From contig JOFO01000076.1 in NCBI GenBank assembly GCA_000721275.1, positions 1-20,439 of the forward strand: a stretch of DNA of 20,439 nucleotides, in the 5' to 3' direction. How positions within the stretch are numbered: position 1 is the stretch's first letter; the number at the start of each line of letters is the position of its first letter. Below the pieces are notes generated by a model. The model worked only from the letters and a program-made list of their open reading frames with translations, was not told where the DNA came from and searched no databases. Source of the DNA: Microtetraspora glauca (GTDB taxonomy: Bacteria > Actinomycetota > Actinomycetes > Streptomycetales > Streptomycetaceae). Of this stretch, positions 6,649 through 13,716 are shown piece by piece. A program made the position numbers and the translations under genes.

Positions 6649-7854
6649 ATGACAGCGTGTGCCATCGAGACCACGGCCGAGGACGGCGACCACGAGGGGA
6701 CGGCCGTCCACCCCCCGGCGGGGTTCGCGATCACGGCGAACGGCGCGTACGGGGCCCGGCTCGCCGGTTCCGGGGACGCCCTGTACGCGGAACGGTGGAC
6801 GCTCGACGGCCCGGAGCCGTACGCCGTCCCGCTCCCGCTGGACCAGCCGGAGGAGCCGGACACCCGGCTGCTGCCGCTGGCCGACGGACGGGTCCTGGTG
6901 TGCCGCCGGGTCGACGGGCGGCGCCACACCTTCTCGCTCCTGTACCCGACCGGTCCCGGCACCGGCGAGCTGCGGCTCGGCTCGGTGGAGGCCCCGGGCC
7001 CGGGCCTGGTGGAGCTGCTGCCTCCGTCCCCGGACGGCATCTGCGCCTACGCGATGCACGCCGGCCCGGAGACCACCACGCTCTGGCTGGTGGCGGGCGG
7101 GGCCTTCGGCCCGGAGCGGGTCGCGGAGCTGCCCGGCCACTGCGCGGGCGGCGTCTGGCTGGACCGTACGGGGCGGATCCTGGCGCTCGACCGGCGGCTC
7201 GGCGACGGGCCGGTGAAGACGGTGACGGTGGACCTGGAGCGGGGCGGCGAGGTGTCCCCGCTGCTCCAGATCACCGAGGAGAGCCAGGACCGGCTGCTGC
7301 TCGCGGACCCGGACAGCGGGCTGCTGCTGATCCGGTCGGACGCGCCGTCGCCGGGGCACGAGCGGCTGGGCTGGGGGGTCTTCGGCAGTCTGCTGCCGGT
7401 GCGGTTCCCGGAGTGCCTGCGGCTGGACGACGCGGCGGTGACGCCGTTCGCGGTCCAGCCGGGGCAGGTGCTGATGCCGGAGAGCTGCGGTGTGGCGCTG
7501 CGGATCGACGCGGCGGCCGGCAGCTGGGTCGGCCTGTGGCGGCCGGCGGGCCGGCGGATGCACCAGGTGGCGGCGCCGCCCGGGTGGGTGGCGGGCGCCG
7601 GGACGTGGACGCCGGAGGGCGTGCTGCGGCTGCCGTGTTCGACGGAGGAGCTGCCGTGCGCGCTGGCGGGTCTCACGGTGCCGCCGGAGCCGGAGCCCGG
7701 TCCGGAGTCCGCGTCCGCGTCCGCGTCGGGGCCCGGCGGGGAGGCGGCGGCCGGCCCCGGCGCGAAGGGCGGGCACGCGCGCGCGTACCGGCCGGTGCCG
7801 CTCCAGCAGGCGCCCCTGGCGGACCGTAAACCCGCTGCTCAGCCCGGCGGTTAA
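6649..7854 (+). CDS. Conserved protein of unknown function, probable beta-propeller-like repeats
   Basis: The 401-residue product has no enzyme motif that I recognise. It is rich in short beta-strand-like segments with Trp, Gly and Asp turns, such as ALYAERWTLDGPEPYAVPL, DTRLLPLADGRVLVCRRVDG and GGVWLDRTGRILALDRR. This pattern resembles a six- or seven-bladed propeller, an inference from pattern only. There is no signal peptide or membrane segment, so it is probably cytosolic. The C-terminal 60 residues are low-complexity and rich in Pro, Glu, Ser, Ala and Gly. The ATG at 6649 is chosen over upstream in-frame codons because GGAGGTG (6634-6640) precedes it by 8 bases. It is transcribed divergently from the siderophore-binding lipoprotein gene, and the iron box is about 145 bases from its start; a shared function is not shown. 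Confidence 0.82.
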   Translation: MTACAIETTAEDGDHEGTAVHPPAGFAITANGAYGARLAGSGDALYAERWTLDGPEPYAVPLPLDQPEEPDTRLLPLADGRVLVCRRVDGRRHTFSLLYPTGPGTGELRLGSVEAPGPGLVELLPPSPDGICAYAMHAGPETTTLWLVAGGAFGPERVAELPGHCAGGVWLDRTGRILALDRRLGDGPVKTVTVDLERGGEVSPLLQITEESQDRLLLADPDSGLLLIRSDAPSPGHERLGWGVFGSLLPVRFPECLRLDDAAVTPFAVQPGQVLMPESCGVALRIDAAAGSWVGLWRPAGRRMHQVAAPPGWVAGAGTWTPEGVLRLPCSTEELPCALAGLTVPPEPEPGPESASASASGPGGEAAAGPGAKGGHARAYRPVPLQQAPLADRKPAAQPGG

Positions 7855-7912
7855 ACTCTCCCCGCCGCAGCGCCGGCACAGCATCAGCACGTCCCACGGG
7901 GTGAGTACGACC

Positions 7913-8047
7913 ATGACGCAGAACAGCACGGAGACGACGCAGGAGCCGCAGGAGTCGGGTGCCGGACGGCACCGCGGCGCGGCGGCGGCGGAGGAGTCCC
8001 CCTCCGCCCCGCACGGCCGGCACCGGCGCGAGGCGGACGAGCGCTAG
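7913..8047 (+). CDS. Small hydrophilic hypothetical protein (44 residues)
   Basis: This short frame encodes a 44-residue, highly polar protein rich in Thr, Gln, Glu, Arg, His and Ala, with no hydrophobic segment and no known motif. GGGGTGAG (7898-7905) lies about 7 bases before the ATG. The codons start AT-richer (MTQNSTETTQEPQES) and end in GRHRREADER. A strong terminator begins 18 bases after the TAG, as expected for a true gene end. A GTG at 7901 in the same frame would add four residues. It follows the 401-residue hypothetical gene by 58 bases and may be co-transcribed. No function can be assigned; it could be intrinsically disordered. Confidence 0.6.
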   Translation: MTQNSTETTQEPQESGAGRHRGAAAAEESPSAPHGRHRREADER

Positions 8048-8051
8048 CTTC

Positions 8052-8108
8052 CGCCACGCGCGCGTGGCGAAGGGCCCCGGGGGATGCGCTCCCCCGGGGC
8101 CCTTCGCC
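8052..8108 (+). terminator. Strong hairpin terminator with an adjoining palindrome
   Basis: A perfect 19-bp stem runs from 8066-8084 to 8090-8108 with the loop TGCGC. Its arms begin GGCGAAGGGCCCC and end GGGGCCCTTCGCC. It overlaps by 4 bases an 18-bp perfect palindrome CGCCACGCGCGCGTGGCG at 8052-8069, so two alternative hairpins compete. No clear U-run follows, which is usual in streptomycete terminators. It lies between the 44-residue gene and the stop of the convergent SDR gene, so it probably ends transcription in both directions. Confidence 0.85.
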
Positions 8109-8144
8109 GTCCCCCCGTCCCCACCGCCCCCGTGCCGGTGGCGG

Positions 8145-9089
8145 TCAGCGCTTCTTCAGGCCCAGGACCTCGGCCGCCGCGAAGGTCTCGTTCGGCGGGC
8201 GCTCCGCGAAGTACGGGGTGAGCAGCCCGTCCAGTTCCCCGAAGCCGAAGACCTCCTTGGCGGTGTCGAACTGGGCGGCCACCCGGGGCCGTTCGACGAC
8301 GGCGACCATTCCGCCGTGGACGACGAGCAGCTGTCCGTTGACCCGGGCCGCGGCCGGGGAGGCGAGGTAGCCGACGAGCGGCGCCACGTGCTCCGGCGAC
8401 AGCGGGTCGAGCGCGTCCTCGCCGGACGGTTCGGCGAAGCCGGCGAAGACGTCCTCCGTCATGCGGGTCCGCGCGCGCGGGCAGATCGCGTTGGCGGTGA
8501 CGCCGTACTTGGCGAGGGCGAGGGCGGTCGAGGTGGTCAGGCCGACGATGCCGCCCTTGGCCGCCGCGTAGTTGGGCTGCCCGGCGGAGCCGGCGAGGAA
8601 CGCCTCGGAGGAGGTGTTGACGATCCGGCCGTAGACGCCGGTCTCCCCCGCCTTGGCGCGTCCGCGCCAGTGGGCGGCCGCGAAGTGGGTGGTGTTGAAG
8701 TGGCCCTTGAGGTGGACGCGGATGACCGAGTCCCATTCGTCCTCGCTCATCGAGAAGATCATCCGGTCGCGCAGGATGCCCGCGTTGTTGACGAGGACGT
8801 CCAGCTTGCCGAAGGCGGCGACGGCCAGGTCGACCAGGCCGCGCGCGGTCGCGAAGTCGGAGACGTCGCCGAGGTGGGCGACGGCACGGCCGCCGGCGGC
8901 GGTGATCTCGGCGGCCACCTCCTCGGCGGGGGCGGCCGACGCCTCGCCGGAACCGTCCCGGCCGGGCTGCCCGTAGTCGTTGACGACCACGGCGGCGCCG
9001 AGGCGGGCCAGTTCGAGCGCCTCGGCGCGGCCGAGCCCGCGTCCGGCGCCGGTGACGATCGCGCTCAGCCCCTGGAGCGGCAGTGACAT
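8145..9089 (-). CDS. Short-chain dehydrogenase, MFE-2/17-beta-HSD4-like 3-hydroxyacyl-CoA dehydrogenase
   Basis: The 314-residue product is a classical short-chain dehydrogenase with the coenzyme motif TGAGRGLG at 13-20, NNAG at 101-104 and the catalytic residues Ser160/161, Tyr174 and Lys178 (YAAAK). VVVNDYG at 35-41 and GQPNYAAAKGGIVGL resemble the dehydrogenase half of peroxisomal multifunctional enzyme 2 and mycobacterial Hsd4A, which oxidise 3-hydroxyacyl-CoA or steroid hydroxyl groups with NAD+. The C-terminal extension (about 265-314) is longer than in FabG proteins. The ATG at 9089 is preferred to an upstream in-frame GTG because GGAGG lies 8 bases upstream. It is the third gene of an operon with the zinc alcohol dehydrogenase (24-base gap) and the MaoC hydratase, which supports a beta-oxidation role. 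Confidence 0.85.
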   Translation of the reverse strand: MSLPLQGLSAIVTGAGRGLGRAEALELARLGAAVVVNDYGQPGRDGSGEASAAPAEEVAAEITAAGGRAVAHLGDVSDFATARGLVDLAVAAFGKLDVLVNNAGILRDRMIFSMSEDEWDSVIRVHLKGHFNTTHFAAAHWRGRAKAGETGVYGRIVNTSSEAFLAGSAGQPNYAAAKGGIVGLTTSTALALAKYGVTANAICPRARTRMTEDVFAGFAEPSGEDALDPLSPEHVAPLVGYLASPAAARVNGQLLVVHGGMVAVVERPRVAAQFDTAKEVFGFGELDGLLTPYFAERPPNETFAAAEVLGLKKR

Positions 9090-9113
9090 GGCGGGGTCCT
9101 CCCGGATCACGGT

Positions 9114-10190
9114 TCAGATCTCGATGCAGGTGCGGAGCGACGTGCCGGTCCGCATCTGCTCCAGGGCGTCGTTGACGCCCGACAGCGGGACCCGGTGGGT
9201 GATCAGCGACTCCAGGTCGATGCGGCCGGCCCGCCAGAGCGCGATGGCCCGCTCGTACGACCGGAGCACGTCGCCGCCGCCGTACAGGGAGGGCAGGATC
9301 CGCTTCTCGTCGAAGAACAGCTCGAACATGTTGAGCTGGAGGTGGTCGTCCATGGCGCCGGCGCCGACCACGCACAGCGTGCCGCCGCGCCGGGTGGTCT
9401 CGTACGCGGTTCGCGCGGTGGCGGACCTGCCGACGACCTCGAAGACGTAGTCGAAGCCCTCGCCGGCGGTGATCCGCTGCTTGGCGTCGGCCAGGGCCTC
9501 GGGGGCGACGGCCTCGGTGGCGCCGAAGCGGAGCGCGGCCTCGCGGCGGGACGCGACGGGGTCGACGGCGACGATCTGGGCGGCGCCCTGGAGCCGGGCG
9601 CCCTGGACGGCGGAGATGCCGACGCCGCCGCAGCCGATCACGGCGACCGACGCGCCGGCCTCCACCTTGGCGGTGTTGAGGGCGGCCCCGAGGCCGGTGG
9701 TGACGCCGCAGCCGATGAGGGCGGCGATGTCGAAGGGCACGTCGTCGGGGATGGGGACGGCGCAGCCGGCGTCGACGACGACCTCCTCGGTGAAGGTGCC
9801 GGTGCCGGCGAAGCCGAAGACGTCGCCGCCGGGGCGCCGGAAGTTCGGGGTGCCGGCGTTCATGAAGCCGGCGAGGCAGAGCTGGGTCTGGCCGCGCCGG
9901 CAGGCGGCGCAGCTCCCGCAGGCGGGCAGCCAGCAGAGCAGGACCCGCTGCCCCGGGGTCAGTCCGGTGACGCCGTCGCCGACGTCGAGGATCTCGCCGG
10001 CACCCTCGTGGCCGGGGACGAACGGCGCGGGCTGCGGCAGGACGCCGCTCATGGCGGAGACGTCGGAGTGGCACAGGCCGGTGGCCCGCACCCGGATCCG
10101 CACCTTGCCCGGGCCGAAGCCCACCGCCTCGACGTCGTCGAGGACCTCCAGTTTGTCCTGGCCGATCTCGTGCAGTACGGCTGCGCGCAT
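9114..10190 (-). CDS. Zinc-dependent alcohol dehydrogenase (MDR family)
   Basis: The 358-residue product is a medium-chain zinc dehydrogenase. Catalytic zinc ligands are Cys40 (GLCHSD), His61-Glu62 (GHEGAGE) and Cys161 (GCGVTTG). The structural zinc is held by Cys91, Cys94, Cys97 and Cys105. The NAD-binding loop is GCGGVG at 186-191, with Asp210 at the end of the next strand suggesting NAD rather than NADP preference. It is closest in layout to class III-like actinobacterial alcohol dehydrogenases of the AdhD kind. The substrate is not evident; from its operon it may oxidise an alcohol derived from a side chain or terminal hydroxyl. GGGAG lies 8 bases before the ATG. The gene is 21 bases after the MaoC gene and 24 bases before the SDR gene, so it is the middle gene of a three-gene transcript. 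Confidence 0.9.
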   Translation of the reverse strand: MRAAVLHEIGQDKLEVLDDVEAVGFGPGKVRIRVRATGLCHSDVSAMSGVLPQPAPFVPGHEGAGEILDVGDGVTGLTPGQRVLLCWLPACGSCAACRRGQTQLCLAGFMNAGTPNFRRPGGDVFGFAGTGTFTEEVVVDAGCAVPIPDDVPFDIAALIGCGVTTGLGAALNTAKVEAGASVAVIGCGGVGISAVQGARLQGAAQIVAVDPVASRREAALRFGATEAVAPEALADAKQRITAGEGFDYVFEVVGRSATARTAYETTRRGGTLCVVGAGAMDDHLQLNMFELFFDEKRILPSLYGGGDVLRSYERAIALWRAGRIDLESLITHRVPLSGVNDALEQMRTGTSLRTCIEI

Positions 10191-10211
10191 GGTGCGGCTC
10201 CCATCAGCAGA

Positions 10212-11066
10212 TCAGGCGTGTTCGACGAGGGTGTCGGCGAGGACGGGCGCGTCGTCGCGCTCCGCGGCCGTCGCCGTCACCTGGACGCGGCCGTCGCCGG
10301 CCCACATCCGGATGCGCAGGGTCTCGCCGGGAAAGACAACCCCGGCGAAGCGGGTGCGGTAGGCGCGGACGCGGGTGACGTCACCGCCCAGCACCGTGTC
10401 CACGACGGCCTTGAGGGTCATGCCGTACGAGCAGAGGCCGTGCAGGATCGGCCGGTCGAAGCCGGCCAGGGCGGCGAAGTCGGGGTCGGCGTGGAGGGGG
10501 TTCCAGTCGCCGGAGAGGCGGTAGAGGAGGGCCTGTTCCTCGCGGATCGGGCGCTCGACGGTCTTGTCGGGCTCGCGGCCGGGGACCTCCAGGCGCTCGG
10601 AGGGGCCGCGGTCGCCGCCCCAGCCGCCCTCGCCGCGGACGAAGATCTGGGCGTCGGAGGTCCACAGCGGGCCGTCGGCGTCGGCGGCCTCGGAGCGCAG
10701 CACCAGGACGGCGGCCTTGCCCTTGTCGTACACGGCGGCGACGCGGGAGGTGGAGACGGCCCGGCCGCCGGCGGGCAGCGGGCGGTGCAGGGTGAGCGAC
10801 TGGCCGCCGTGGAGGACGGCGGCGAGGTCGATGTCGATGCCGGGGGCGGACAGTCCGCCGACGACCCCCATGCCGGCGCCGGCGACGGTGGCGAAGCTGG
10901 GCAGCACGTGGAGCCGGGATTCGAGGGTGTAGCGCAGCTCGGCGGGGTCGGTGGCGGGGCGGCCCGCGCCGATGCCGAGGTGGTAGAGCTGGACGTCCTT
11001 GTGGTCCCAGGAGATCTCGGCGCTGCGGGGCTCGGCGGCGAGGGCCTTGGCGGCGTCAATGGGCAT
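10212..11066 (-). CDS. MaoC-type double hot-dog enoyl-CoA hydratase
   Basis: The 284-residue product has two hot-dog halves. The N-terminal half (about 1-145) is non-catalytic. The C-terminal half carries the hydratase 2 motif YRLSGDWNPLHADP at 182-195, with Asp187 and His192 as the acid-base pair, and FDRPILHGLCSYG around 203-215. This family adds water to trans-2-enoyl-CoA giving (R)-3-hydroxyacyl-CoA. It includes the hydratase half of MFE-2 and mycobacterial sterol side-chain hydratases such as Rv3538. The ATG at 11066 is preceded by AGGAG. It is the first gene of the MaoC, alcohol dehydrogenase, SDR operon. An MFE-2-like hydratase next to an MFE-2-like dehydrogenase supports a paired function. 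A KstR-type operator and a good promoter lie upstream. Confidence 0.9.
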   Translation of the reverse strand: MPIDAAKALAAEPRSAEISWDHKDVQLYHLGIGAGRPATDPAELRYTLESRLHVLPSFATVAGAGMGVVGGLSAPGIDIDLAAVLHGGQSLTLHRPLPAGGRAVSTSRVAAVYDKGKAAVLVLRSEAADADGPLWTSDAQIFVRGEGGWGGDRGPSERLEVPGREPDKTVERPIREEQALLYRLSGDWNPLHADPDFAALAGFDRPILHGLCSYGMTLKAVVDTVLGGDVTRVRAYRTRFAGVVFPGETLRIRMWAGDGRVQVTATAAERDDAPVLADTLVEHA

Positions 11067-11172
11067 CGGCCTGCTGCTCCTTGGATGCCTCGGGGGTGGA
11101 AGACCTCGGCGCGACCGTCCGCACCGTCGGTCACGCCGAGGCCGTGCGGGAACCGTCCCGTACGCGACTCAC

Positions 11173-11186
11173 TAGAACGCGTTCCA
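11173..11186 (-). promoter_or_regulatory. KstR-type operator upstream of the MaoC operon
   Basis: TAGAACGCGTTCCA matches every fixed position of the actinobacterial KstR motif TNNAACNNGTTNNA, and the core GAACGCGTTC is a perfect palindrome. It lies about 9-22 bases after the transcription start predicted from the promoter next to it, a position suited to repression. KstR is a TetR-family repressor released by sterol-derived CoA thioesters. Its gene is not in this window. Confidence 0.75.
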
Positions 11187-11201
11187 GTTCGGTGTCCCCC
11201 A

Positions 11202-11230
11202 TGTATAGCGGAGGCCCCGGGGGTTGGGAA
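11202..11230 (-). promoter_or_regulatory. Predicted promoter of the MaoC operon
   Basis: On the minus strand TTCCCA (11230-11225) and TATACA (11207-11202) are separated by 17 bases and match -35 and -10 consensus at 4 and 5 of 6 positions. The expected start near 11195 gives a leader of about 130 bases that contains the KstR-type site at its beginning. Confidence 0.55.
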
Positions 11231-11245
11231 CCCTCGTACCCCACT

Positions 11246-11266
11246 GTTCTGACGGTACGTCAGAAC
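11246..11266. promoter_or_regulatory. Perfect 9-bp-arm palindrome in the divergent region
   Basis: The arms GTTCTGACG (11246-11254) and CGTCAGAAC (11258-11266) are exact reverse complements around GTA. The size and symmetry are those of a TetR-family operator. It lies just upstream of the predicted MaoC -35 element and 97 bases before the receiver-only gene, so it could serve either. A diverged copy occurs at 19413-19431 beside the other KstR-type site. The regulator is unknown. Confidence 0.7.
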
Positions 11267-11362
11267 CTCCGTCCGGACGAGGCCCCGGACACGCCACCGT
11301 CCGGCCCTCGTGGCGTCCGGCGCGGACGCGGCGGCACGCCTAGGCTTCGGAGGGTGAACGAG

Positions 11363-11806
11363 ATGCCGCGGGACCACCGGCCGTCGAAGTCCGTCCGGGT
11401 GCTCCTCGCCGAGGACCCGGGGGCGGTACGCGGCGGGCTCGCGCTGCTGCTGGGCATGGAGCCGGACATCGCGGTCGTCGCCCGGGTGGAGCGGGGGGAC
11501 GAGGTCGTGGCGCGGGCGCTGTCGGCGCGGCCCGACGTGGCGCTGCTGGACGCCGAACTGCCGGGCCGGCCGGGCCTCGACGCGGCGGCGGACCTGCGGG
11601 ACGAGGTGCCGGACTGCCGGGTGCTGATCCTCGCCACCTCCGGCCGGCCCGGGTACCTGCGGCGGGCGGCGGAGGCCGGGGCGGCCGGGCTCCTGGTGAA
11701 GGACGGTCCGGTGCGGGAGCTGGCGGAGGCCATCCGGGCGGTGCTGCGCGGCGAGACCGTCATCGACCCGGCCCTCGCGGCAGCGGACCGGCCGGGCCCG
11801 GCCTAG
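11363..11806 (+). CDS. Receiver-only response regulator, truncated NarL/DesR-type protein
   Basis: The 147-residue protein is a receiver domain with the expected residues: acidic pair Glu17-Asp18, phosphoacceptor Asp63 in LLDAELPG, Thr92 and Lys113 (LLVKDG). It strongly resembles streptomycete DesR-like regulators up to the linker ETVIDPALAAA at about 131-141. It then stops after a short Arg-Pro-Gly-Pro-Ala tail, where relatives continue into a LuxR-type DNA-binding domain. Only 30 bases separate the stop from the next gene, and no helix-turn-helix remnant is visible there. EDPGAVRGG replaces the more usual D/E-DQ-x-x-x-RG. GGAGG (11349-11353) precedes the ATG by 9 bases; a GTG at 11354 is also possible. 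No partner kinase adjoins it. It may work as a phosphate sink or be a decaying gene. Confidence 0.75.
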   Translation: MPRDHRPSKSVRVLLAEDPGAVRGGLALLLGMEPDIAVVARVERGDEVVARALSARPDVALLDAELPGRPGLDAAADLRDEVPDCRVLILATSGRPGYLRRAAEAGAAGLLVKDGPVRELAEAIRAVLRGETVIDPALAAADRPGPA

Positions 11807-11836
11807 GGCCGCGGGGCCTGTCCGCCGGGCCGGTCC
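11785..11836. terminator. Probable bidirectional hairpin between convergent regulators
   Basis: GGACCGGCC (11785-11793) and GGCCGGTCC (11828-11836) are exact reverse complements enclosing a GC-rich 34-base segment that can fold further. The left arm lies inside the last codons of the receiver-only gene, and the right arm abuts the stop of the convergent NarL-type regulator gene. It probably ends transcription from both sides. Confidence 0.5.
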
Positions 11837-12517
11837 TCAGCTCACGCCGGTGGGGCCGCCGGGGACGACCAGGCCCGTCTCGTAGGCGAGGATCACCAGC
11901 TGGGCGCGGTCGCGGACGCCCAGTTTGGCGAGGGCGCGGGTGACGTGGGTCTTCGCGGTGAGGGGGCTGATGACGAGGCGTGCGGCGATCTCGTCGTTGG
12001 AGAGGCCGGTGGCGATGAGGCGGGTGACCTCCCGCTCGCGGGCGGTCAGGACGGCGAGGCGTTCGGCGGTGCCGGTGGGGGCGGCCGGGCGGTGGGCGAA
12101 CTGCTCGACGACCCGGCGGGTGGCGCTCGGCGAGAGCAGCGCGTCGCCGGCGGCGACGGCGCGGACGGCCTGGCGCAGGTCGTCGGGTTCGGTCTCCTTG
12201 GTGAGGAAGCCGCTGGCGCCGGCGCGGAGGGCCGCGAAGACGTACTCGTCGGTCTCGAAGGTGGTGAGGACGATGACCCGGCAGCCGCTCAAGTGGGGGT
12301 CGCCGACGAGGGTGCGGGTCGCGGTGAGGCCGTCGGTGCCGGGCATCCGGATGTCCATGAGGACGACGTCCGGGCGGACGGCGCGGGCGGTGCGGACGGC
12401 CTCGTCGCCGGTGCCGGCCTCGCCGGCGACGACGATGTCCCGGGCCCGGCCGAGGAGGCTGCGGAAGCCGGCGCGCACGAGGGCCTGGTCGTCGGCGAGG
12501 AGCACCTTGATCGTCAT
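11837..12517 (-). CDS. NarL/LuxR-family response regulator
   Basis: The 226-residue protein has a complete receiver domain (1-125) with Asp9, Asp10, phosphoacceptor Asp55 (LMDIRMPG), Thr85/86 and Lys107 (FLTKE). It has a LuxR-type DNA-binding domain (about 155-215) with LTAREREVTRLIATGLSNDEIAARLVISPLTAKTHV, the normal NarL layout. It should be phosphorylated by the kinase encoded immediately upstream: the ATG overlaps that gene's stop as ATGA (12517-12514), so the two are translationally coupled. It is the third gene of the DUF998 protein, kinase, regulator operon. The likely targets are its own operon, whose leader region contains a long inverted repeat, and possibly neighbouring genes. The signal is unknown. 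Confidence 0.95.
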   Translation of the reverse strand: MTIKVLLADDQALVRAGFRSLLGRARDIVVAGEAGTGDEAVRTARAVRPDVVLMDIRMPGTDGLTATRTLVGDPHLSGCRVIVLTTFETDEYVFAALRAGASGFLTKETEPDDLRQAVRAVAAGDALLSPSATRRVVEQFAHRPAAPTGTAERLAVLTAREREVTRLIATGLSNDEIAARLVISPLTAKTHVTRALAKLGVRDRAQLVILAYETGLVVPGGPTGVS

Positions 12518-13716
12518 GGGCGGAAGCCTGGCACGGGGAGGACGGCCCGGACCAGCCATCCGTCGCCGTCGGCGGGCCTGCCGGCGGTGAGTTCGCCGCC
12601 GAGGGCGTGGACGCGTTCGGTCATGCCCCGGATGCCGTGCCCGGGGGCCGGCGCGGGGCCCGGCGGGGCCGGGCCGTCGTCGGCGACGGTGACCTCCACC
12701 CGGTCCGGGGCGCAGTGGACGGTGACCTCGGCGTGCGAGGCGCCGGAGTGGCGGGCGGTGTTGGTGAGGGCTTCCTGGACGAGCCGGTGGACGGCGAGGG
12801 AGACCGGGGCGGGGACGACGGCGGGGTCGCCGGTGGTCTCCAGCCGGATGGCGAGGGAGGGGGTGCGCAGGCGGGCGACGAGGGCGGCGAGTTCGGGGAC
12901 GCCGCCGGCGGGTTCCGCCGGGGCGTCTCCCGGCGCGCGCAGGACGTGGACGAGGGAGCGGAGGTCGCGTACGGCGGCGGTGCGGACCTCCTGCGCGGTG
13001 GCGAGGGCGGCGCGTGCCTCGGCCGGGGAGTCGTCCAGGGCCTCGGCGGCGACGCGGAGCTGGAGGCCCACGACGGTGAGGGTGTGGCCGACGACGTCGT
13101 GGAGTTCGCGGGCGATCTCCAGGCGGGCCTCGGCGATCCGCCGGCCGGCCTCCAGGTCCCGCTCGCGGGCCTCGCGCAGCAGCCGGTCGTCGAGGGCGGC
13201 GCGCCAGCGGAGGCGGTTGCGGTAGGCGGTGGCGGCGGCCAGCAGCAGGGCCAGCCACAGGGCCTCGGCGCCCAGGGAGGCGAGGGCCTCGCGGGGGCCG
13301 GTGCCGGCGGTGGACAGCTCCCAGGCGGCGGCGAACGCGAGGGTGGCGGCGCCGACGGCGGCGGCCCGGGGCAGGCCGGGGCGGCCGGGGCGGTCGTCGG
13401 CGGCCAGCCCGGCGTACGCGGCGGACACCGGCCAGACCCAGCCCGCGTCGGTGAGTCCGGAGGTGCGGAGGACGAGGACGGCCTGGACGGACAGGAGGAG
13501 CACGGCGAGCGGCCACCGGCGCCGGACCAGGAGGAGCAGGGCCAGCCAGACGGCGAGCGGCAGGGCGCCGGCCGCGTCCAGCCGGCCGCCGAAGCGGGCG
13601 GTGGCGGCCGGCACGGCGACCAGGGTGGCGGCGGCGAGCAGCCCGTCGAGGCGTATCGCGCGCAGGGCTGCCGCGGTCGTACGGGCGAGCGCTCGGTCCA
13701 TGTGCCGATCATGCAC
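12514..13716 (-). CDS. Membrane sensor histidine kinase (HisKA_3 family)
   Basis: The 400-residue protein has an N-terminal membrane part with about four to six hydrophobic segments (roughly 24-38, 50-64, 69-84, 93-106, 117-132 and 146-165). A coiled linker follows, then the HisKA_3 dimerisation domain with phosphoacceptor His206 in ARELHDVVGHTLTVV. The ATPase domain carries the N box QEALTNTARHSGA (Asn319), the D box VADDGP (Asp346) and the G box GHGIRGMTERV at 359-369. This is the usual partner of NarL-type regulators. There is no large extracellular sensor domain, so it probably senses a membrane or intramembrane cue. The GTG at 13716 has GGGGAG 10 bases upstream and overlaps the DUF998 stop by 8 bases; the ATG at 13701 is an alternative five codons inside. 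Confidence 0.93.
   Translation of the reverse strand: MHDRHMDRALARTTAAALRAIRLDGLLAAATLVAVPAATARFGGRLDAAGALPLAVWLALLLLVRRRWPLAVLLLSVQAVLVLRTSGLTDAGWVWPVSAAYAGLAADDRPGRPGLPRAAAVGAATLAFAAAWELSTAGTGPREALASLGAEALWLALLLAAATAYRNRLRWRAALDDRLLREARERDLEAGRRIAEARLEIARELHDVVGHTLTVVGLQLRVAAEALDDSPAEARAALATAQEVRTAAVRDLRSLVHVLRAPGDAPAEPAGGVPELAALVARLRTPSLAIRLETTGDPAVVPAPVSLAVHRLVQEALTNTARHSGASHAEVTVHCAPDRVEVTVADDGPAPPGPAPAPGHGIRGMTERVHALGGELTAGRPADGDGWLVRAVLPVPGFRP

Noticed and set aside
11338..11345. GCCTAGGC palindrome before the receiver-only gene as an operator or -10 element
   Set aside because: Eight bases of symmetry are too short to support a call, and no matching -35 element lies 16-18 bases upstream.
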